From: Hygrophila difformis | Taxonomy: Eukaryota; Streptophyta; Magnoliopsida; Lamiales; Acanthaceae | Assembly (NCBI GenBank): GCA_030278955.1 | Contig: JAOANR010000010.1 | Coordinates: 21,668,444 to 21,732,443 of the forward strand | Length of the DNA stretch: 64,000 nucleotides | Reading direction: 5' to 3' | Shown: positions 1 through 17,525 of the stretch, piece by piece | Numbering within the stretch: the stretch's first letter is position 1 | How the letters are laid out: the number at the start of each line of letters is the position of its first letter | Position numbers and translations under genes: made by a program | The notes under the pieces: generated by a model | Seen by the model: only the letters and a program-made list of their open reading frames with translations | The model's database searches: none | Told to the model about the DNA's origin: nothing

Positions 1-201
1 TAAGTACCTGTCTGTTAAAGGGAACATAGTTTAGAAAGCATGAGAGTTAGCTAACTGATGAATTATCCCAAACAAAGATCAGTGTATAAAATGGAAATTT
101 AATTGTGTCTCATCTGAAATCTTTGTCCAATCTTTATTGTTTTCTTCCTGTCCCTTCTGTCACATTTTAAATCTGCTTTATAGATAGTATAGCTTAAATT
201 T

Positions 202-335
202 TACATGCTTTCGTAGAATAGTTCTACCCGCTTTCATAGAATAATTTTTATTGCTTTTCTTAGAGTAGATTTAATTGCTTTTTAGAATAACTTTACTATG
301 CTTTGTAGTATAACTTTTATTGCTTTCATTGGCTA
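202..335. repeat. Degenerate ~24 bp minisatellite (TTGCTTT..TAGAATA units)
   Basis: About six imperfect copies of a unit built on TGCTTT, a short spacer, TAGAATA and a T-rich tail follow one another upstream of the first candidate promoter. The unit length varies by a few bases. No coding potential is visible in the first 500 bases otherwise. Confidence 0.5.
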
Positions 336-518
336 GTTTAAATTATGTCAAGCCTTAAAACCAAACTTAAGCTTGAAACGAGTAACCGAGTGGAAAATCT
401 TAGTAAACGACGTGGGCCCTGCTTCTATCGCACATCCTCCAGTGAACGATCCGGTCTTACTATAAATTACTGTAATTTTTGACACCGAGCGCTTTCGGGC
501 CACAGTTTCCTACATGAG

Positions 519-527
519 TATATAAAA
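519..527 (+). promoter_or_regulatory. Candidate TATA box
   Basis: TATATAAAA sits in a less AT-rich stretch and is followed by a T/C-rich leader. It is the best core promoter signal upstream of the exons at 1.3-3.0 kb. Assignment is inference; no transcript data are available. Confidence 0.35.
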
Positions 528-1303
528 ACGTGACAACCTATAAACATATCCCTAATCCCAACTCCATCTTCATAGTTCGGTTTTTCAGAAAATACTCATA
601 TAGTGGGAAATTGTCAAAAGTTTCACCTAGCAGTGGCTTGTTGTTTAATTGTTCTTGTTTAAGTGGTTTAAAACTTGCTTGAATTTGAGTGGTTTAAAAC
701 TTGTTTCAGTGGATTGTTGTACAATTGTTCTTGTTTGCGAACTACTTGTCACTTGCTCATTTTCACTTGTACATCAATTGCCTTTTTTGTTTGCTATGCT
801 TTCTGCCGGCGACCTCCAGCCACCATCACGCCCCTTTTCGTACATTAGTATTGTGCACTTTGCTGCTATCCAAGTATTGAACCTCTTTTCATATCTCTCT
901 GTTCTTGTTGCTGGTCTTGGTTTGGGAGCTTTCTGAGATTCTCTACTTGTCTGCCTAGATTTGTTGTCTTTGTTTGCCTTGATTTGATTTGCTGATCCAG
1001 CATTCCTTTGTTTTCGGTATTTGATTTCAGCCTGTGAGATGGTGTTGTGTGCTGGATGTGATGCTTTTACGCCACAGTTCAGCGTTCGACAGCAACCCAC
1101 ACCCACACTTTAACTCCCCAATGTATATGCACTTTAGGCTGAAATGCAATATATTCACTATAACTTGGGATCTTTGGTGTTCATAGCTTCGCGGGTTGCA
1201 TTTTTTTAAATTCAAATGCATATGGGCACCCGATTATGTTACCTTCCAGTTTGGTGTTTGAATTCCTTGCATTTTTGTCCTGTGGCTTGCAGTTTTTAAA
1301 AAA

Positions 1304-1624
1304 ATGGATGGTTCTTCAGCATCTTGTTTTGAAGCTGGTTTGGTCGATTGTTCCATTCAACCGTGTGCATCTTTCTTTGCCCAAGCTTGTTCTACGGATT
1401 CTCCAACTAGGTCGGCCCCAGAGACGGGTATGTTTCCTCTTTCCCTCTTCGTTTCACTTTAGTTTGCCTTTTTTTTTATTTGTTTATAAGATGTTGCTTT
1501 AGCTGTCCTCCTTTCTGCTTTTGATCGGACAAGTGGTGTGCTGTCGATTGATCCGACGATGGATGTCCCTGTTGTTGTAATGCCTCTTGTGCCTGACTTT
1601 GCCCTGGCTTCTACTGTTTCGTGA
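1304..1624 (+). CDS. Candidate two-exon small protein, unknown function
   Basis: An ATG at 1304 opens a frame rich in Ser, Ala and Cys. It runs to a GT donor at 1428 (exon 1304-1427, phase 1) and joins in frame to an acceptor AG at 1501-1502 (exon 1503-1624, stop TGA 1622-1624), giving about 81 residues. I see no known domain. It may be an upstream exon pair of the B3-domain gene that follows rather than a separate gene, because the splice phases would allow other joins. The evidence is only an open frame and plausible splice sites. Confidence 0.2.
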
Positions 1625-2029
1625 TTTTGTTGTGGTCATGTTTTGTTAGCCATAAATTCATTCCCCTCTTCGACACTATGTTAAAAAAAAGGTTCCAATA
1701 GATTGTTGCCTCATGGCATCATTATCACATCTATTATTTTACAATTCTAATTGTCTTTTCCTTCCGTAAATCTTTCCGCAATAGGATCTCATTGTACACC
1801 CAGCTTCCAATTATATACTGATCGGTTTCCTCACTTTCGTTTCACTATGATTGTTGTATGTTATTATCCGTTCCATTCATGCTTTGAAGAATTGTTAGTA
1901 AAAAAGTTGCTGTTCTTTTATATTTTTATATACATTGCCTCTGGTCATGGGGAAAATGGTTTTTTTTTGTGTTCATGCTATATAAATCGACATCCTAGCT
2001 CATTTGCCATCCTCAGATATAAAGACTTT

Positions 2030-2983
2030 ATGGCAACCACGTTCACCCTCCAAGACAACTTCAGAACACTCACTGTATGAAAACATTCAAACTTACTTTT
2101 ATACCTGCAAGCTTAATTAACGTTTATGTCTCCAATAACTGCCTACCTGTTTATTCTTGCAGGTCCTGCCCCGGTCTTTCACTGAGGCTATTCACAGACC
2201 GACACATTGATTTCAGTCCAAACCACACTGCGGCAGTGGACTTTCACTCTACACTACCATCATCCTTTTTTTTTGTATCTACAATGACTACCGTTGGCAT
2301 GAGTTTTGTCGTGTTCATCAGCTACACGTTGGTGTTCAGCTAACACTCACAAATATCGGCCCACTGAAGTTCTATGCAACCTTCGATTTTGCTGCCTATG
2401 ACAACGGTATACATTCCAAGCAACCCATTGCTCACATTCCGCTTCTCCATTTTATGCTCTAAGACCACATTTTATTCATTCTTTGCAGGTGCTGATACTG
2501 ATGTTGTGGATTCCGACGACGACTCAACCAGCATCATCTCTATTAGCTCAAACGACTCCGCGGACAACAATCTTGATTACTTCCAAGTCGACATCAAACC
2601 ATCCCACAAGAAAACTTTGGTGAGCCTACCCTCAAACAAATAATAGCCGTATATAAACATTTTCTACCATTTCAATCAATAACATGCTTTACTCTATACA
2701 GACTATTCTTCTCGACTTTTGGCAGCATCATGACTCAAAACATAGAATATACATGCAGTTCGGGAATGCCAACAGATCTCATGAAATGGAGCTAAAGTAT
2801 ACACAAGAGATCCGCCATGGTTGTAGCGACTCATTAAAAATATCCAGAGGATGGCGGCAATTCTTTCGCCATTGTAAAATGCTGGTGAATGAAACCTGGC
2901 AGTTCACCCTACTTTCCACCACATATGGTCCTCAGCATGATGATTTCCTCTTCCGAGCAGACCTCGTTTCATCCACCTATTAG
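2030..2983 (+). pseudogene. REM-like gene with two B3 DNA-binding domains, one in-frame stop
   Basis: Four exons join in phase: 2030-2074 (from an ATG), 2163-2406, 2489-2619 and 2702-2983. Exon 2 begins with LPRSFTEAI, the usual opening of a B3 domain, and ends with a YRWHEF...HVGVQLTLT...FYATF stretch typical of the B3 core. Exon 3 encodes an acidic Asp/Ser-rich linker. Exon 4 contains a second B3-like core (SRGWRQFF...NETWQFTLL...FLFRADL) and the stop. B3 proteins of the REM group are plant nuclear transcription factors, often with several B3 domains. A TGA at 2208-2210 lies inside the first B3 domain in the same frame. The copy is therefore either a pseudogene or is spliced differently there, since a TTTCAG acceptor-like site follows the stop. 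The first exon could start further upstream. Domain assignment is from sequence pattern only. Confidence 0.55.
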
Positions 2984-4708
2984 ATTCAGTATCCACTAGC
3001 ATCGTCTCTATAAACCACCGTTTCACTTGTATCTCTGTTATATTAGGTCATTGCACACTTTATGTTGATCTTCGTATTGTATTCTGTAATTGCACCTCTA
3101 TGGCCACATCTTACGTTTCTTGTAATCCCCTATTCATGTCTGTTTCTGTATGAATGTTGCTCGGTCTGTTCATTGTAAGCATGCCCTCAGTTTTAATTAA
3201 AACTCATGAAAAAAAAAATGTTAACCGTGTAGTGCTTTGAACATATTACATTCAGTTTCCCATATCTTCGCACATAAACATGTACATACATCTGTCTTAA
3301 ATAGTTCTACCATTTCTACATTTCATACAATCCAATAAGTATTTTAAAAAATAACCCATGTACCTATTTTTTTTTTTTTTAAATCCACCATTTCATTTAA
3401 GTAAATAAACCAATATGTATTTTTAATATTCAATGAACCCATTATAAATGCACAAAAAAATATAATATTAACAGAATTTAAAATCACCGATTTACATGAG
3501 TTCTGTCAAATCTTATTTAATTATAAATTTTATTTCATAAACATGAAAAAATTCTATACCATTAATAAATAAATACATTGAACTTTCAAACTCATTACTA
3601 TTAATGTTCCAAACTCCATATCTACAAAATATAATAAAAATGTTGGAAAAAGGGAAAAAAGAAAATACAACATAAATAATAGCACAAAGTAAGGTATCAA
3701 TATTTTAATTACATAAAATTAAAAATATTTGAGAAAAACTAAAATAGACCACCAGATGGTGATTTCTCAGTGAAGTTGAGCTATGATATGAGTTATGATC
3801 ATTTTTTGTGCTCTGTATATGGGCTATGTTCTTTTCATGTCTTGTGTATATAAACTGTATATAACCTGTATTACTTTATTTTCAACCTTTATTAAATTGT
3901 GAATTATTTTCTGTGGAGTAAGTTTAAAGACAACCAGGGATAATTTAAATATCATAATATGAGTTATCATCAATTACTTTAACTCATAAAGTAATAAATA
4001 AATATACAAGTACTATTTGTATATAGCGAAAGAGAAAACCCTCAGCAAAGAGATTCAGTGTTTTTTGCAGACAAAGTATTAAAATAAAAGTCGAAAAAAC
4101 TTCATAGTTAATAGTAACTTTCTACGTCCATTAAGCATATACAACCATTGTGTCAGTTCTCAACTTGTGGCTGAAAAAAAGGGATTTTCCACACTTTCAA
4201 ATAAAACTATGGCTTTTGACACATCTTTTTTTTTTTACTTAATCCCAATTCTTATCCAAAAAGGGAACAAAAAATATCAAAGCGTATCACTTAATTTATT
4301 AACTGACTAAATATATGTAAATTACGAATTATATAATGTGATTGTTATAATGAAACTACAATTTTAATTTAATTATCTATATGCCATTTACTAATATATC
4401 TTTGTATTCCATAACTTGTCCGGCGCATTGCACATCCTGACTTCCCACGCAATCAATTCATATACTTCACACAACACAATACACTGATTATGTATTCCAC
4501 CATTTTGCAGGTGTTAGCAAATTCCTGCTCTACATAATTTTTATATTGTTTTAATTTGGCTTACTCAGCCATCCATACTTGCCTTTAAACAAAATAAGTA
4601 TCACAAAAAAAACCAAGGTGCACTTACTTATAATTATTTCTTTTTTCCCATGGGCAGTTGTACGCCATCAGTATGCTGTGCATCACACAACTATTTTGGC
4701 TAGTATTA

Positions 4709-4742
<34 letters not shown>

Positions 4743-5400
4743 CATAATGAACTATTAATATCATTATTAACATTTGTGTGTCTTGTGCTTCCCACACTTC
4801 TGCCTATATATGAGTGTCAATGTTTACCATAAATATATCATTATTAACAATGATATAAACTGTCGATCATTGGAGGATCTAGAAACTTAAATTCGGTAGC
4901 TCAGAAAATGATGGTATCATCAACAATAAAATTCTTCAATAAATATTAAAAACCATCCATTTCATTTATATAGAAGTATGCAAGTCTTCTTAATTTTTTT
5001 TAATTAAAATAAGAACATCAATTATAGCAAGGATAAAAAGCAAGACATATAAATAAGTAATTCCTTACCCTCACTAAATTGATTTTCAAGCTCTTGTAAT
5101 TGTAAATAAATTATACTGAGAAATAATTATACTCGAAAATGGTGGACATTTGTCACTTGTGGTGACTTATTTCTAAAATAACATCTCCCAGATGTCTTGT
5201 GCATCCATATCAAGAATCTTCACTTCATTATTGATATAAATGTTGTAATTCTTTCCATGAGATCATCCCACCCATTATCTCTCAAATTTTGAAGATTTTT
5301 CTTATTTACATCAACCATAAGCATGGCATTTACAATGCCTTGCTCTTTTTTCGCATCAGCTCATTCCTAGTTACAAATATAGCCAGCATCTAGTGTACTA
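2984..5400. other. AT-rich intergenic region without recognisable genes
   Basis: After the B3 gene stop there is a short 3' region, followed by about 2.2 kb of A/T-rich sequence. It contains only short open frames, poly-A/T runs and an (AT)n tract. I see no gene, RNA gene or element termini here. Confidence 0.5.
4711..4739. repeat. (AT)n microsatellite
   Basis: An uninterrupted AT dinucleotide run of about 14 units. Confidence 0.9.
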
Positions 5401-5412
5401 CAAAGCAAGGTT

Positions 5413-8165
5413 CTAAATATCTTGGATCGTTTTTATCTTTGCAAGTTTACGATCGTAAGATTCTACCAAATTGCCACTGAGAACAAGTATACATACATAT
5501 AAGTGAAGGCATAACACAGAATTTTGTAATAAATTGCCACGGGTTGGAAATGCATTTTGTAATAACTTCCATATCAAAATTTTTACCTTCATGGGTGCTT
5601 TGATCTTCCATAAATGTTTCCAGCAGCTTGTCCCCTCCTCCAACAGAGTCCCCGTCTCTTTCTTCCAGCACGAACGGGTTGAAAATAGACCACTGCTTTC
5701 TTTATTCTAAAAAACTCGGTCAGGAATGAAGCGACACATCTTCTTTCTATTTAATTCTATCATCATATCTTCCCACATCTCCAATTCCCAGTCGAACAAC
5801 GGCCTCCTAAAAGATATGTTCCATTGCCATTCCACTCCACTCCACTTGCCAAACTCCACCACTTTTCCAGTCTTATTTGATGCTAAAGCAAACATTCTTG
5901 GATAAAAAAGTCTCAGTGCCCAACCCCTTTCGACCCACACATCCTGCCAAAAATTAATTTTATCCCCTTAACCGACTATGATTGTCCATCCACTTGCTTG
6001 ATCAGTCGAGTCAGGGGCCTCCCATGAACTGCAGACTTTTTTCACACAAGGTGTTACTAACCTTTGGCTCCGACACCAGGCGAGCCTCACCACCATAGTA
6101 TTTTACAACAATGACATCCTTCCACAACGCTTGTTCGCAACCGAACCTCCACCTCCATTTGAGTAGTAAGGCTGCGTTAAAATTCTGTGTATCCCAAATT
6201 TGTAGCCCGCCTGCTTCTTTGTGTTGGCACACCTTCTCCCAACTGATGGTGTGCATTTTTCTGCTACCATTCCATTCGTTCCAAAAAAAATTGCGTTTCA
6301 GCTTCTCCAATTTATCTGCCACTGTCTTTGGCACTTTGAATAAGGACATAAAATACATAGGGAGACTGACCATGACCAATTTAATCAAACACACCTGCCC
6401 TGCCTGTGACAAAAGCCTTCCCTTCGACACCTGTAGCCTCTTATCAATTCTATCTAGACACGGCTTCCAAATTTCGGTCCCATTTGATCTCCCCCCGATA
6501 GGTAACCCCAAATACTTCACAGGCCAATCTCCAACCCCGCATCTAAGAATTTCTGCCGCTTCCTTCACTAACTCCGCAGGACAATTAATTCCAAATAAAT
6601 AGCTCTTGCCAAAATTAATCTTCAGTCTGGTTGTCAGTGTAAGGCACCACAGTATCCTTTTGATAATTATCACTTGATTGATCGATCCTTCGCAAAATAA
6701 AATCGTGTCATCGGCGTATTGGAGGTGTGTAATAACCGACCCTCCTTCATTTGATGGCAGTCCAGAATACTCTCCCTTATCCGCAACTATAATCATCAAT
6801 CTGTTGAGTATTTCGGCTACTAATATGAAAAGATAAGGTGACATCGGATCACATTGTCCTAAACCCTTGTGCATTTTGAAAAACTTCGTTGGGATCCATT
6901 TATCAACACCTCCGCAGTAGCCGATGTCACGCATTCCCTAATCCAACCGATCCATTTCTCTCCAAAACCCATCGCCTAGAGCACACTGAATAACATATCC
7001 CAGGGTATATTACTATAGGCCTTTGCAAAATCTAGTTTCACAACAAAGCCTCTTCGACCAGTCACTTTTGTCGAGTGAATAACCTCCGCTGCGATCAAAA
7101 CCCCATCAAGAATTTGCCGACCTCGCACAAAGGCCATTTGAGACGCACCTACCAATTCTTCCATAACTCCTTGTAGCCTTCTTGCCAATACTTTTGTGAT
7201 AATTTTATAAATGCTTCCCACCAATGAAATAGGTCTGTAGTCTCCCAACTCCATAGGTCTGTCCACTTTTGGGATCAAAACAATAAAAGACGCACCTGCT
7301 TCTCGCGACAACTTCCCATCCGTCTCCATTCTCCTAACCACCTCCATCACCTCCCCCTTTATTCTTTCCCAAAATTCCTTGAATAAAAACCCAAGTTGAA
7401 ACCATCAGGGCCAGGGGCTCGGTCACTCTCACAACTCCACACGGCCGAACGAACTTCCTCCTCTATGATCCCCCTCTCTGGCCAATCCCTCTCTTCCGCC
7501 TTCAGTCTGGACAAGCCAATGTTATCAGCCTGGAATAACACACCCCTCTGTTTGGCGAAAGTGGCCAGGAAAAAATTAAAGGCGATCTCTTTCACATCTC
7601 TCGGATTGTCCACCATATGCCCATTCCACCTAATCGCCCCAATGAAATTATTTCTTCTATTAAAAGTCGACACAGCATGGAAAAATTTTGTGTTTTGATC
7701 CCCCTCCTTCAACCAACTCACCCTCGACTTTTGGTGCCACCGTCTTTTCTCTGCCAAAAAAACATTCTTCTGTTCTTAATTGTCCCTTCCCCTGCCACTC
7801 TTCCCAAACCATATCTTCCGCCATTGCCCCTTCCAATCTCCCTTCAATCTCCCCAATATCAAACATCAACTTCTGTATCCGATTTTCTAAATTCTTCGCC
7901 CCATATCCATCCCACTCACGGATCTTCTTCTTAATAGCCTGGACCTTGTCAAAGAAACTCCCTCCCCTCTCGGACCTGTTGCCAGAACCATCCCCACCCG
8001 AGGCCGCTCTCACCATATCACTGAAACCACGTTCTTGTAGCCAATAATTGTAGAAGCGGAACGGTTTAGGGCCCCACGACTTGTCCTCTGATTCCAATCT
8101 AATCTAACAGGGTAGTGATCGGATAATACCGAATCACACCTACTCATTTGAGAAATGCCCCCCTC
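5413..8165 (-). mobile_element. LINE (L1/RTE-like plant non-LTR retrotransposon), 5'- and 3'-truncated and decayed
   Basis: Reading the minus strand from 8165 downward, the frames give the end of an endonuclease domain (SDHYPV-like, then WGPKPFRFYNYW), a linker (AEKRRWHQKSRVSWLKEGDQNTKFFH), and the reverse transcriptase. RT landmarks are LIPKV, DYRPISLV, KVLARRL and SQMAFVRGRQILDGVLIA, followed by QYADDTILF. A zf-RVT-like segment lies near 5450-5640. The coding sequence is broken into at least six frames. Key residues have changed: the palm motif usually read as AKAYDN has Ser for Asp, and GLRQGDP reads GLGQCDP. The RNase H domain seen in the second LINE of this window is absent, so the 3' end is cut or lost. 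The element is non-functional. It belongs to the same broad family as the LINE at 22-27 kb. Confidence 0.85.
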
Positions 8166-8189
8166 CATCTGAAGCCATCACAAAACTAT

Positions 8190-8868
8190 TATTCGTCATC
8201 ACCTTTATAAACATAAAAATAAAAATAAATAAATAAAAAAGCAATCGTGCATTAGATAATCATCTTAACATTATAAGAAGGCCTTCGGCTATCATGATCA
8301 TAAGTGCAGATTCTTAGTTTTTCTATATACTAATAATGTTTTTCTTTTCTACGACATCAACATGAAATTTTATGTTCAAAAAAATTATAAAGAATCAGTA
8401 ATATATAATATATAAATATATAATTTTAAACCTTATTAAAATTTTAAATCCAACAATATTTACATAATATTATAAAAAAAAAACCTATCCAAAAAAAGTG
8501 TAACGCTAATTGGATTATCTCAGATTAACTTTGATCACTGTATTTGGTAGTCACAATCAAGACAATCAAGATGAAACTCAAGCATATCAATATCAGGAAC
8601 ATTATCTAAATTCTGAAATAGTAATCCATTCTACCAGAAACTCTTACATTTATTCTTAAGAACGTGATTTTTATTGGTGTGTGGCTTAAATACACTTTTG
8701 AAAATAATAACTATTTTAAAAAATTCCATTTAAATACAAAAGTTACCTACTACTATTTTTGGCTTCCATTTTGCTTTTACCTTTAGCTTCTACTTTTTTC
8801 AAATGTCCATCCAAATGGCCCAAATATCCCCTAGCTTTCCTCAATTATTATTATTATTATTGTTATTA
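8190..8868. other. AT-rich spacer, nothing recognised
   Basis: The stretch between the decayed LINE and the first Helitron terminus has no long open frame and no clear repeat structure beyond poly-A/T runs. Confidence 0.4.
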
Positions 8869-9891
8869 CTAGTATTTTTTCCGCCCAATGGGCGGAAATT
8901 ATCGACAATATGAATGAAATTATCCAATTTAACAAATAAAAAATTGTTCAATTTTATTATGTCGATTACATTCCCCAACCCCCTTAAACTATTTTAAACA
9001 TTACATGAGTACATCTATGCATTGCATAGAAATCGAACAATATATGTCATTATCAATATTTATATATTACAATTTAGTATCTTAATAAAATACTTATACT
9101 ACAAACAATAGTTGAAAGGACAAAAAAATGAAAAAGCAAAGATAAAAAACTTTCTACTCAGGACTCTAATGTCATACATTAACAAAGAAAGTACGTGAAA
9201 TCATATTGTACTCGATAATTGATTATTGATATTTATTCACCCTAAAGCGTTGAGATATTAGAAATTTTATAAAGATGTAGAAATTTCCAAATTGAATTAG
9301 AAAAATATAAGAATACTTTTGTAAATGAGTCCATTGACAAATTAAAATGACTTTAGTTTCATCAATTAATTGTCGTATTGCAATTTATTTAATTAAGTTA
9401 ATTTATCGAATACAAATATTTGTTATTCATTAATGAATATAATATCAATCGATAAAGTACTTATTAATAATTTCAATTATTGAGTATTGGTTATAAAGTA
9501 CTTATTAATAAAGTACTTATAGTATTCTTTAATAATAATTTCAATTAATAGAGTATTGGTTAAGAATAATAACAAATACTGAAATTATATTTAAAAAATA
9601 AATATTATATCAACCCATAAAGTTTTTGTTGCATCCTTTATTTTGTAATATTTTTTATCTATAATAATTAATGAAATAAATTATCTGATGTGAATTTCGT
9701 TCGAATTTGGTTCTTCTATATTTTGAAAGTGCACTATTTTTTAAATAATTACTTCATTTTTATAGCGAAAAGGAATTGACTTTTGCTACTGTTTATTATT
9801 CAACTTTGACATAATGCTTATACAAATCTATAAGAAAAACATAGTAAACTGGGATCTTGTAAGATTCGTCTCGTCACGTAGTTTTAAAATA

Positions 9892-10148
9892 CTCCATCCG
9901 TTTTGTTAAAATTGAAACGTTTGGAAATTGGGTACTATTCACACACGCAGTTTGACTTAAAGTTTTATCATAGTTATACTAGTTAAAATATAGTCAAGTA
10001 GGATCTTGTTAGATTCGTCTCGTCGAGTAGTTTTTAAATATCGAACTTTTAGAAATTTTACTAGTACCGTACTTGTGTTATTAATGGTTTAAAATGTGCA
10101 TTGGACTGCGTGTATGGGTCCGTTTCAATTTTTCTAAAACGGAGGAAG
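9892..10148. mobile_element. Stowaway-like MITE (Tc1/mariner type)
   Basis: The termini CTCCATCCGTTTT and AAAACGGAGGAAG are inverted and imperfect, and they are flanked by TA on both sides (9890-9891, 10149-10150). The length, ~257 bp, and the TA duplication fit Stowaway. It lies inside the outer Helitron, so it arrived after that or was captured by it. Confidence 0.7.
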
Positions 10149-10359
10149 TATCAAATTTTAGAATTTTTTCTTGTACATATTTTGAGTTATTGATGAGTTA
10201 TTGATCATTAGAAATGTGTATTGGGTTGCGTGCAGAAAGTGAATGTTGAGGAAATAGGTAGGTTACTGTTCATAAGGGAATTTTTATGAGAGAGAATAGA
10301 TAGGTTACTGTTCATAAGAGTAGGTTGCTGTTCATAAGGGATATTGTTTTTATATATTA

Positions 10360-11117
10360 CTAGCATTAACCCGCCCAATGGGCGGGAATGCGAAAAATGT
10401 GAATAAAAATTTAAATTTAACAAATAAAATTGTTCAATTTTATTAATTGATTACATTTTTTAAGCTCCTTAAACTATTTTAAGTATTACATGAATACTCG
10501 TATACATTGTACAGTAACCGAGCAATATAAAATATGCCACTACGAATAATTTATACTCCATATGAGTACAATTTAGTGTCTTGAAAAAAATATTATACTA
10601 CAACCAATAGTTTAAAAGGAGAAAAAAAAATGAAAAATGGAAGATAAAAGACTTTCTACTCACGGAATTTAATGTAATATATAGGCAAATGAATTACATG
10701 AAATCACAGTTGCACACGGTAATTGATATTAATATTGATTTACCTTAAAGTCTTGAGAAATTAGAAATTTCATAAAGATGTAGATATTTCCAAATTAAAA
10801 TAGGAAAATATAAAAAATACTCCTGTGAATGAATCCATTGATAAATCAAAAATTAGAAATGATTATGCAAAAAAAAGTTATTGAATATACCATCATCACG
10901 AATTTCATAATGATATGATTTTGTGGGATGTATGACCATAATTTCATCAAGTTATTGTCGTACTGTAATTTAATTAATTTAGTTAATCTATCTAATACAA
11001 ATATTTGTTATCCATTAATGAATATAATACGAATCTAATTTGTGGGAATTGATAGGTTACTGTTCATAAGGGTAGGTTACTGTTCATAAAGGATTTTTTT
11101 TGTATATATTATATAGA
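10360..11117 (-). mobile_element. Non-autonomous Helitron (inner copy)
   Basis: Minus-strand 3' end: hairpin CCCGCCCATTGGGCGGG, then TTAATG and CTAG (10363-10360). Minus-strand 5' end: TCTATATAATATATACA (from 11117 down). The internal sequence matches the outer Helitron over several hundred bases with divergence, including the block after the hairpin and the twin GGTTACTGTTCATAA units near the 5' end. It sits exactly between an A (10359) and a T (11118) within the outer copy's own 5' terminus, as expected for Helitron insertion. Confidence 0.75.
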
Positions 11118-11122
11118 TATAG

Positions 11123-11158
<36 letters not shown>
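11123..11158. repeat. (ATT)n microsatellite
   Basis: An ATT trinucleotide run of about 11 units immediately follows the outer Helitron 5' end. Confidence 0.85.
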
Positions 11159-11379
11159 TTGTGTTTGTTTCCACCAGTTCCAATATAGGTTACCTCAATT
11201 TTTGTGACATGACTGAAATCTTTTTCTAGATCCACCACGATCAATTGTTTATGGATAGTAGTAATAATTAATGTAATCAATGAATGCCTACTTAATAGGT
11301 GATTACTTGTGATTACTTTTAGTGTAAGTAACTTTGTTTTATTAGAGGCAAGCCTGCAGCCTCATTGCCACTTTCCTAC

Positions 11380-11387
11380 TATATAAG
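11380..11387 (+). promoter_or_regulatory. TATA box of the terpene synthase gene
   Basis: TATATAAG lies 50 bp upstream of the predicted start codon at 11437. The intervening leader, rich in A and C, looks like a short 5' UTR. The nearest Helitron end is about 257 bp upstream, so the upstream promoter region is partly transposon-derived. Confidence 0.5.
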
Positions 11388-11436
11388 TATCTCTATGAAG
11401 CTTTGCAAGTGATCAAACAAACACAAAGTCTCAAAG

Positions 11437-16627
<5,191 letters not shown>

Positions 16628-16899
16628 ATAACAAATTAATTATTTATCAGTCACAAGGAAATAGGAATGGAATTCCATGGCACTCAAAGATCAGAGAAAC
16701 CACACTTGTGATGCACTCAAATAGGATTAATTAATGGAATAATTTTTGCTACTGTGGTAGCAAGTTGGTGTAATTTACTGCTTTGAAGAAGTCCAATGTT
16801 TCGCTACTTCATAGTATTTGTAAGCCATGAAGATTGTGCGTTGCTCTGTCTTTGTTTTTCTATTACAAGTGTTGTCAACTCAAGAATACAATGTGATTT
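16628..16899 (+). other. 3' flank of the terpene synthase gene
   Basis: Likely 3' UTR and downstream sequence: stop at 16625-16627, then AT-rich sequence with no element termini before the Copia fragment. Confidence 0.4.
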
Positions 16900-17330
16900 T
16901 ATAGAAACTCAATACAGTATAGATATTCCGCTATCTGCATCAAAAGAGCCACTCTCTTTCACTTGTTCGTGTGACGAAAATTCAACACACAAATGAAAAT
17001 TCAACTCAAGAATATCATTCACTAAGGCCTTAAACCAGATGGCTTCTTTAACAGAATCAGAAAGTGTCACATACTCTACCTCTGTTGTAAAAGTGGCAAC
17101 AAGGGATTGCAACTAATACTTTCAACACACACAAGAACCACAAATAGTAAACAGATGTAGACTTTCTGTTATCATGGTCATTCACAAAATTCAAATCCAC
17201 ATAACTATATATAATTCAACATCCTTACCGGATTTCATAAAAGAAATTCCATACTCAAATGAGAATTTCAGATACCTGAGAAGCCACTTCAATACCTCTG
17301 AGTCAGGCTTACCAAGATCCACTGGCGAAT
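16900..17330 (-). mobile_element. Ty1/copia polyprotein fragment (RNase H region), degenerate
   Basis: The minus strand encodes VNDHDNRKSTSVY (usually DxDNRKSTSGY) near 17190-17150. Downstream comes LVATFTTEVEYVTLSDSVKEAIW (canonical VA.STTEAEY.A...KEA.W) in the 16990-17112 frame. These are the conserved RNase H tail of Copia polyproteins. Frames are broken and the LTRs are not visible, so this is a relic downstream of the terpene synthase. Confidence 0.75.
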
Positions 17331-17525
17331 GTACATAGGGACAAGGTGGGTCAATTGACCCACAAAAAAAAATAAAAAATAAAATATTAGTACTAATACT
17401 TTGGTATAATTAGAAATTAGGAGGTAATTTTAGGACTAAGTGTTGAATAATTTGAATAGGAGTTTATTAACATGTTGATTATTTTATTATAAATGTGTAT
17501 AGTATATTTTAAGGGATTGATAACT

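Larger units (their letters stand above)
8869..11123 (-). mobile_element. Non-autonomous Helitron (outer copy), interrupted by a second Helitron
   Basis: On the minus strand the 3' end has a hairpin CCGCCCATTGGGCGG, then AAAAAATA and the terminal CTAG (8869-8872), followed by a T. That matches the Helitron 3' rule of a stem-loop about 10 bp before CTRR, inserted between A and T. The 5' end reads TCTATA (11123-11118) continuing with TAATATATAAA at 10359 and below, preceded by A. The span excluding the inner element (10360-11117) is about 1.5 kb. No Rep/helicase coding sequence is visible, so it depends on another source of transposase. A Stowaway MITE sits inside it. Confidence 0.72.
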
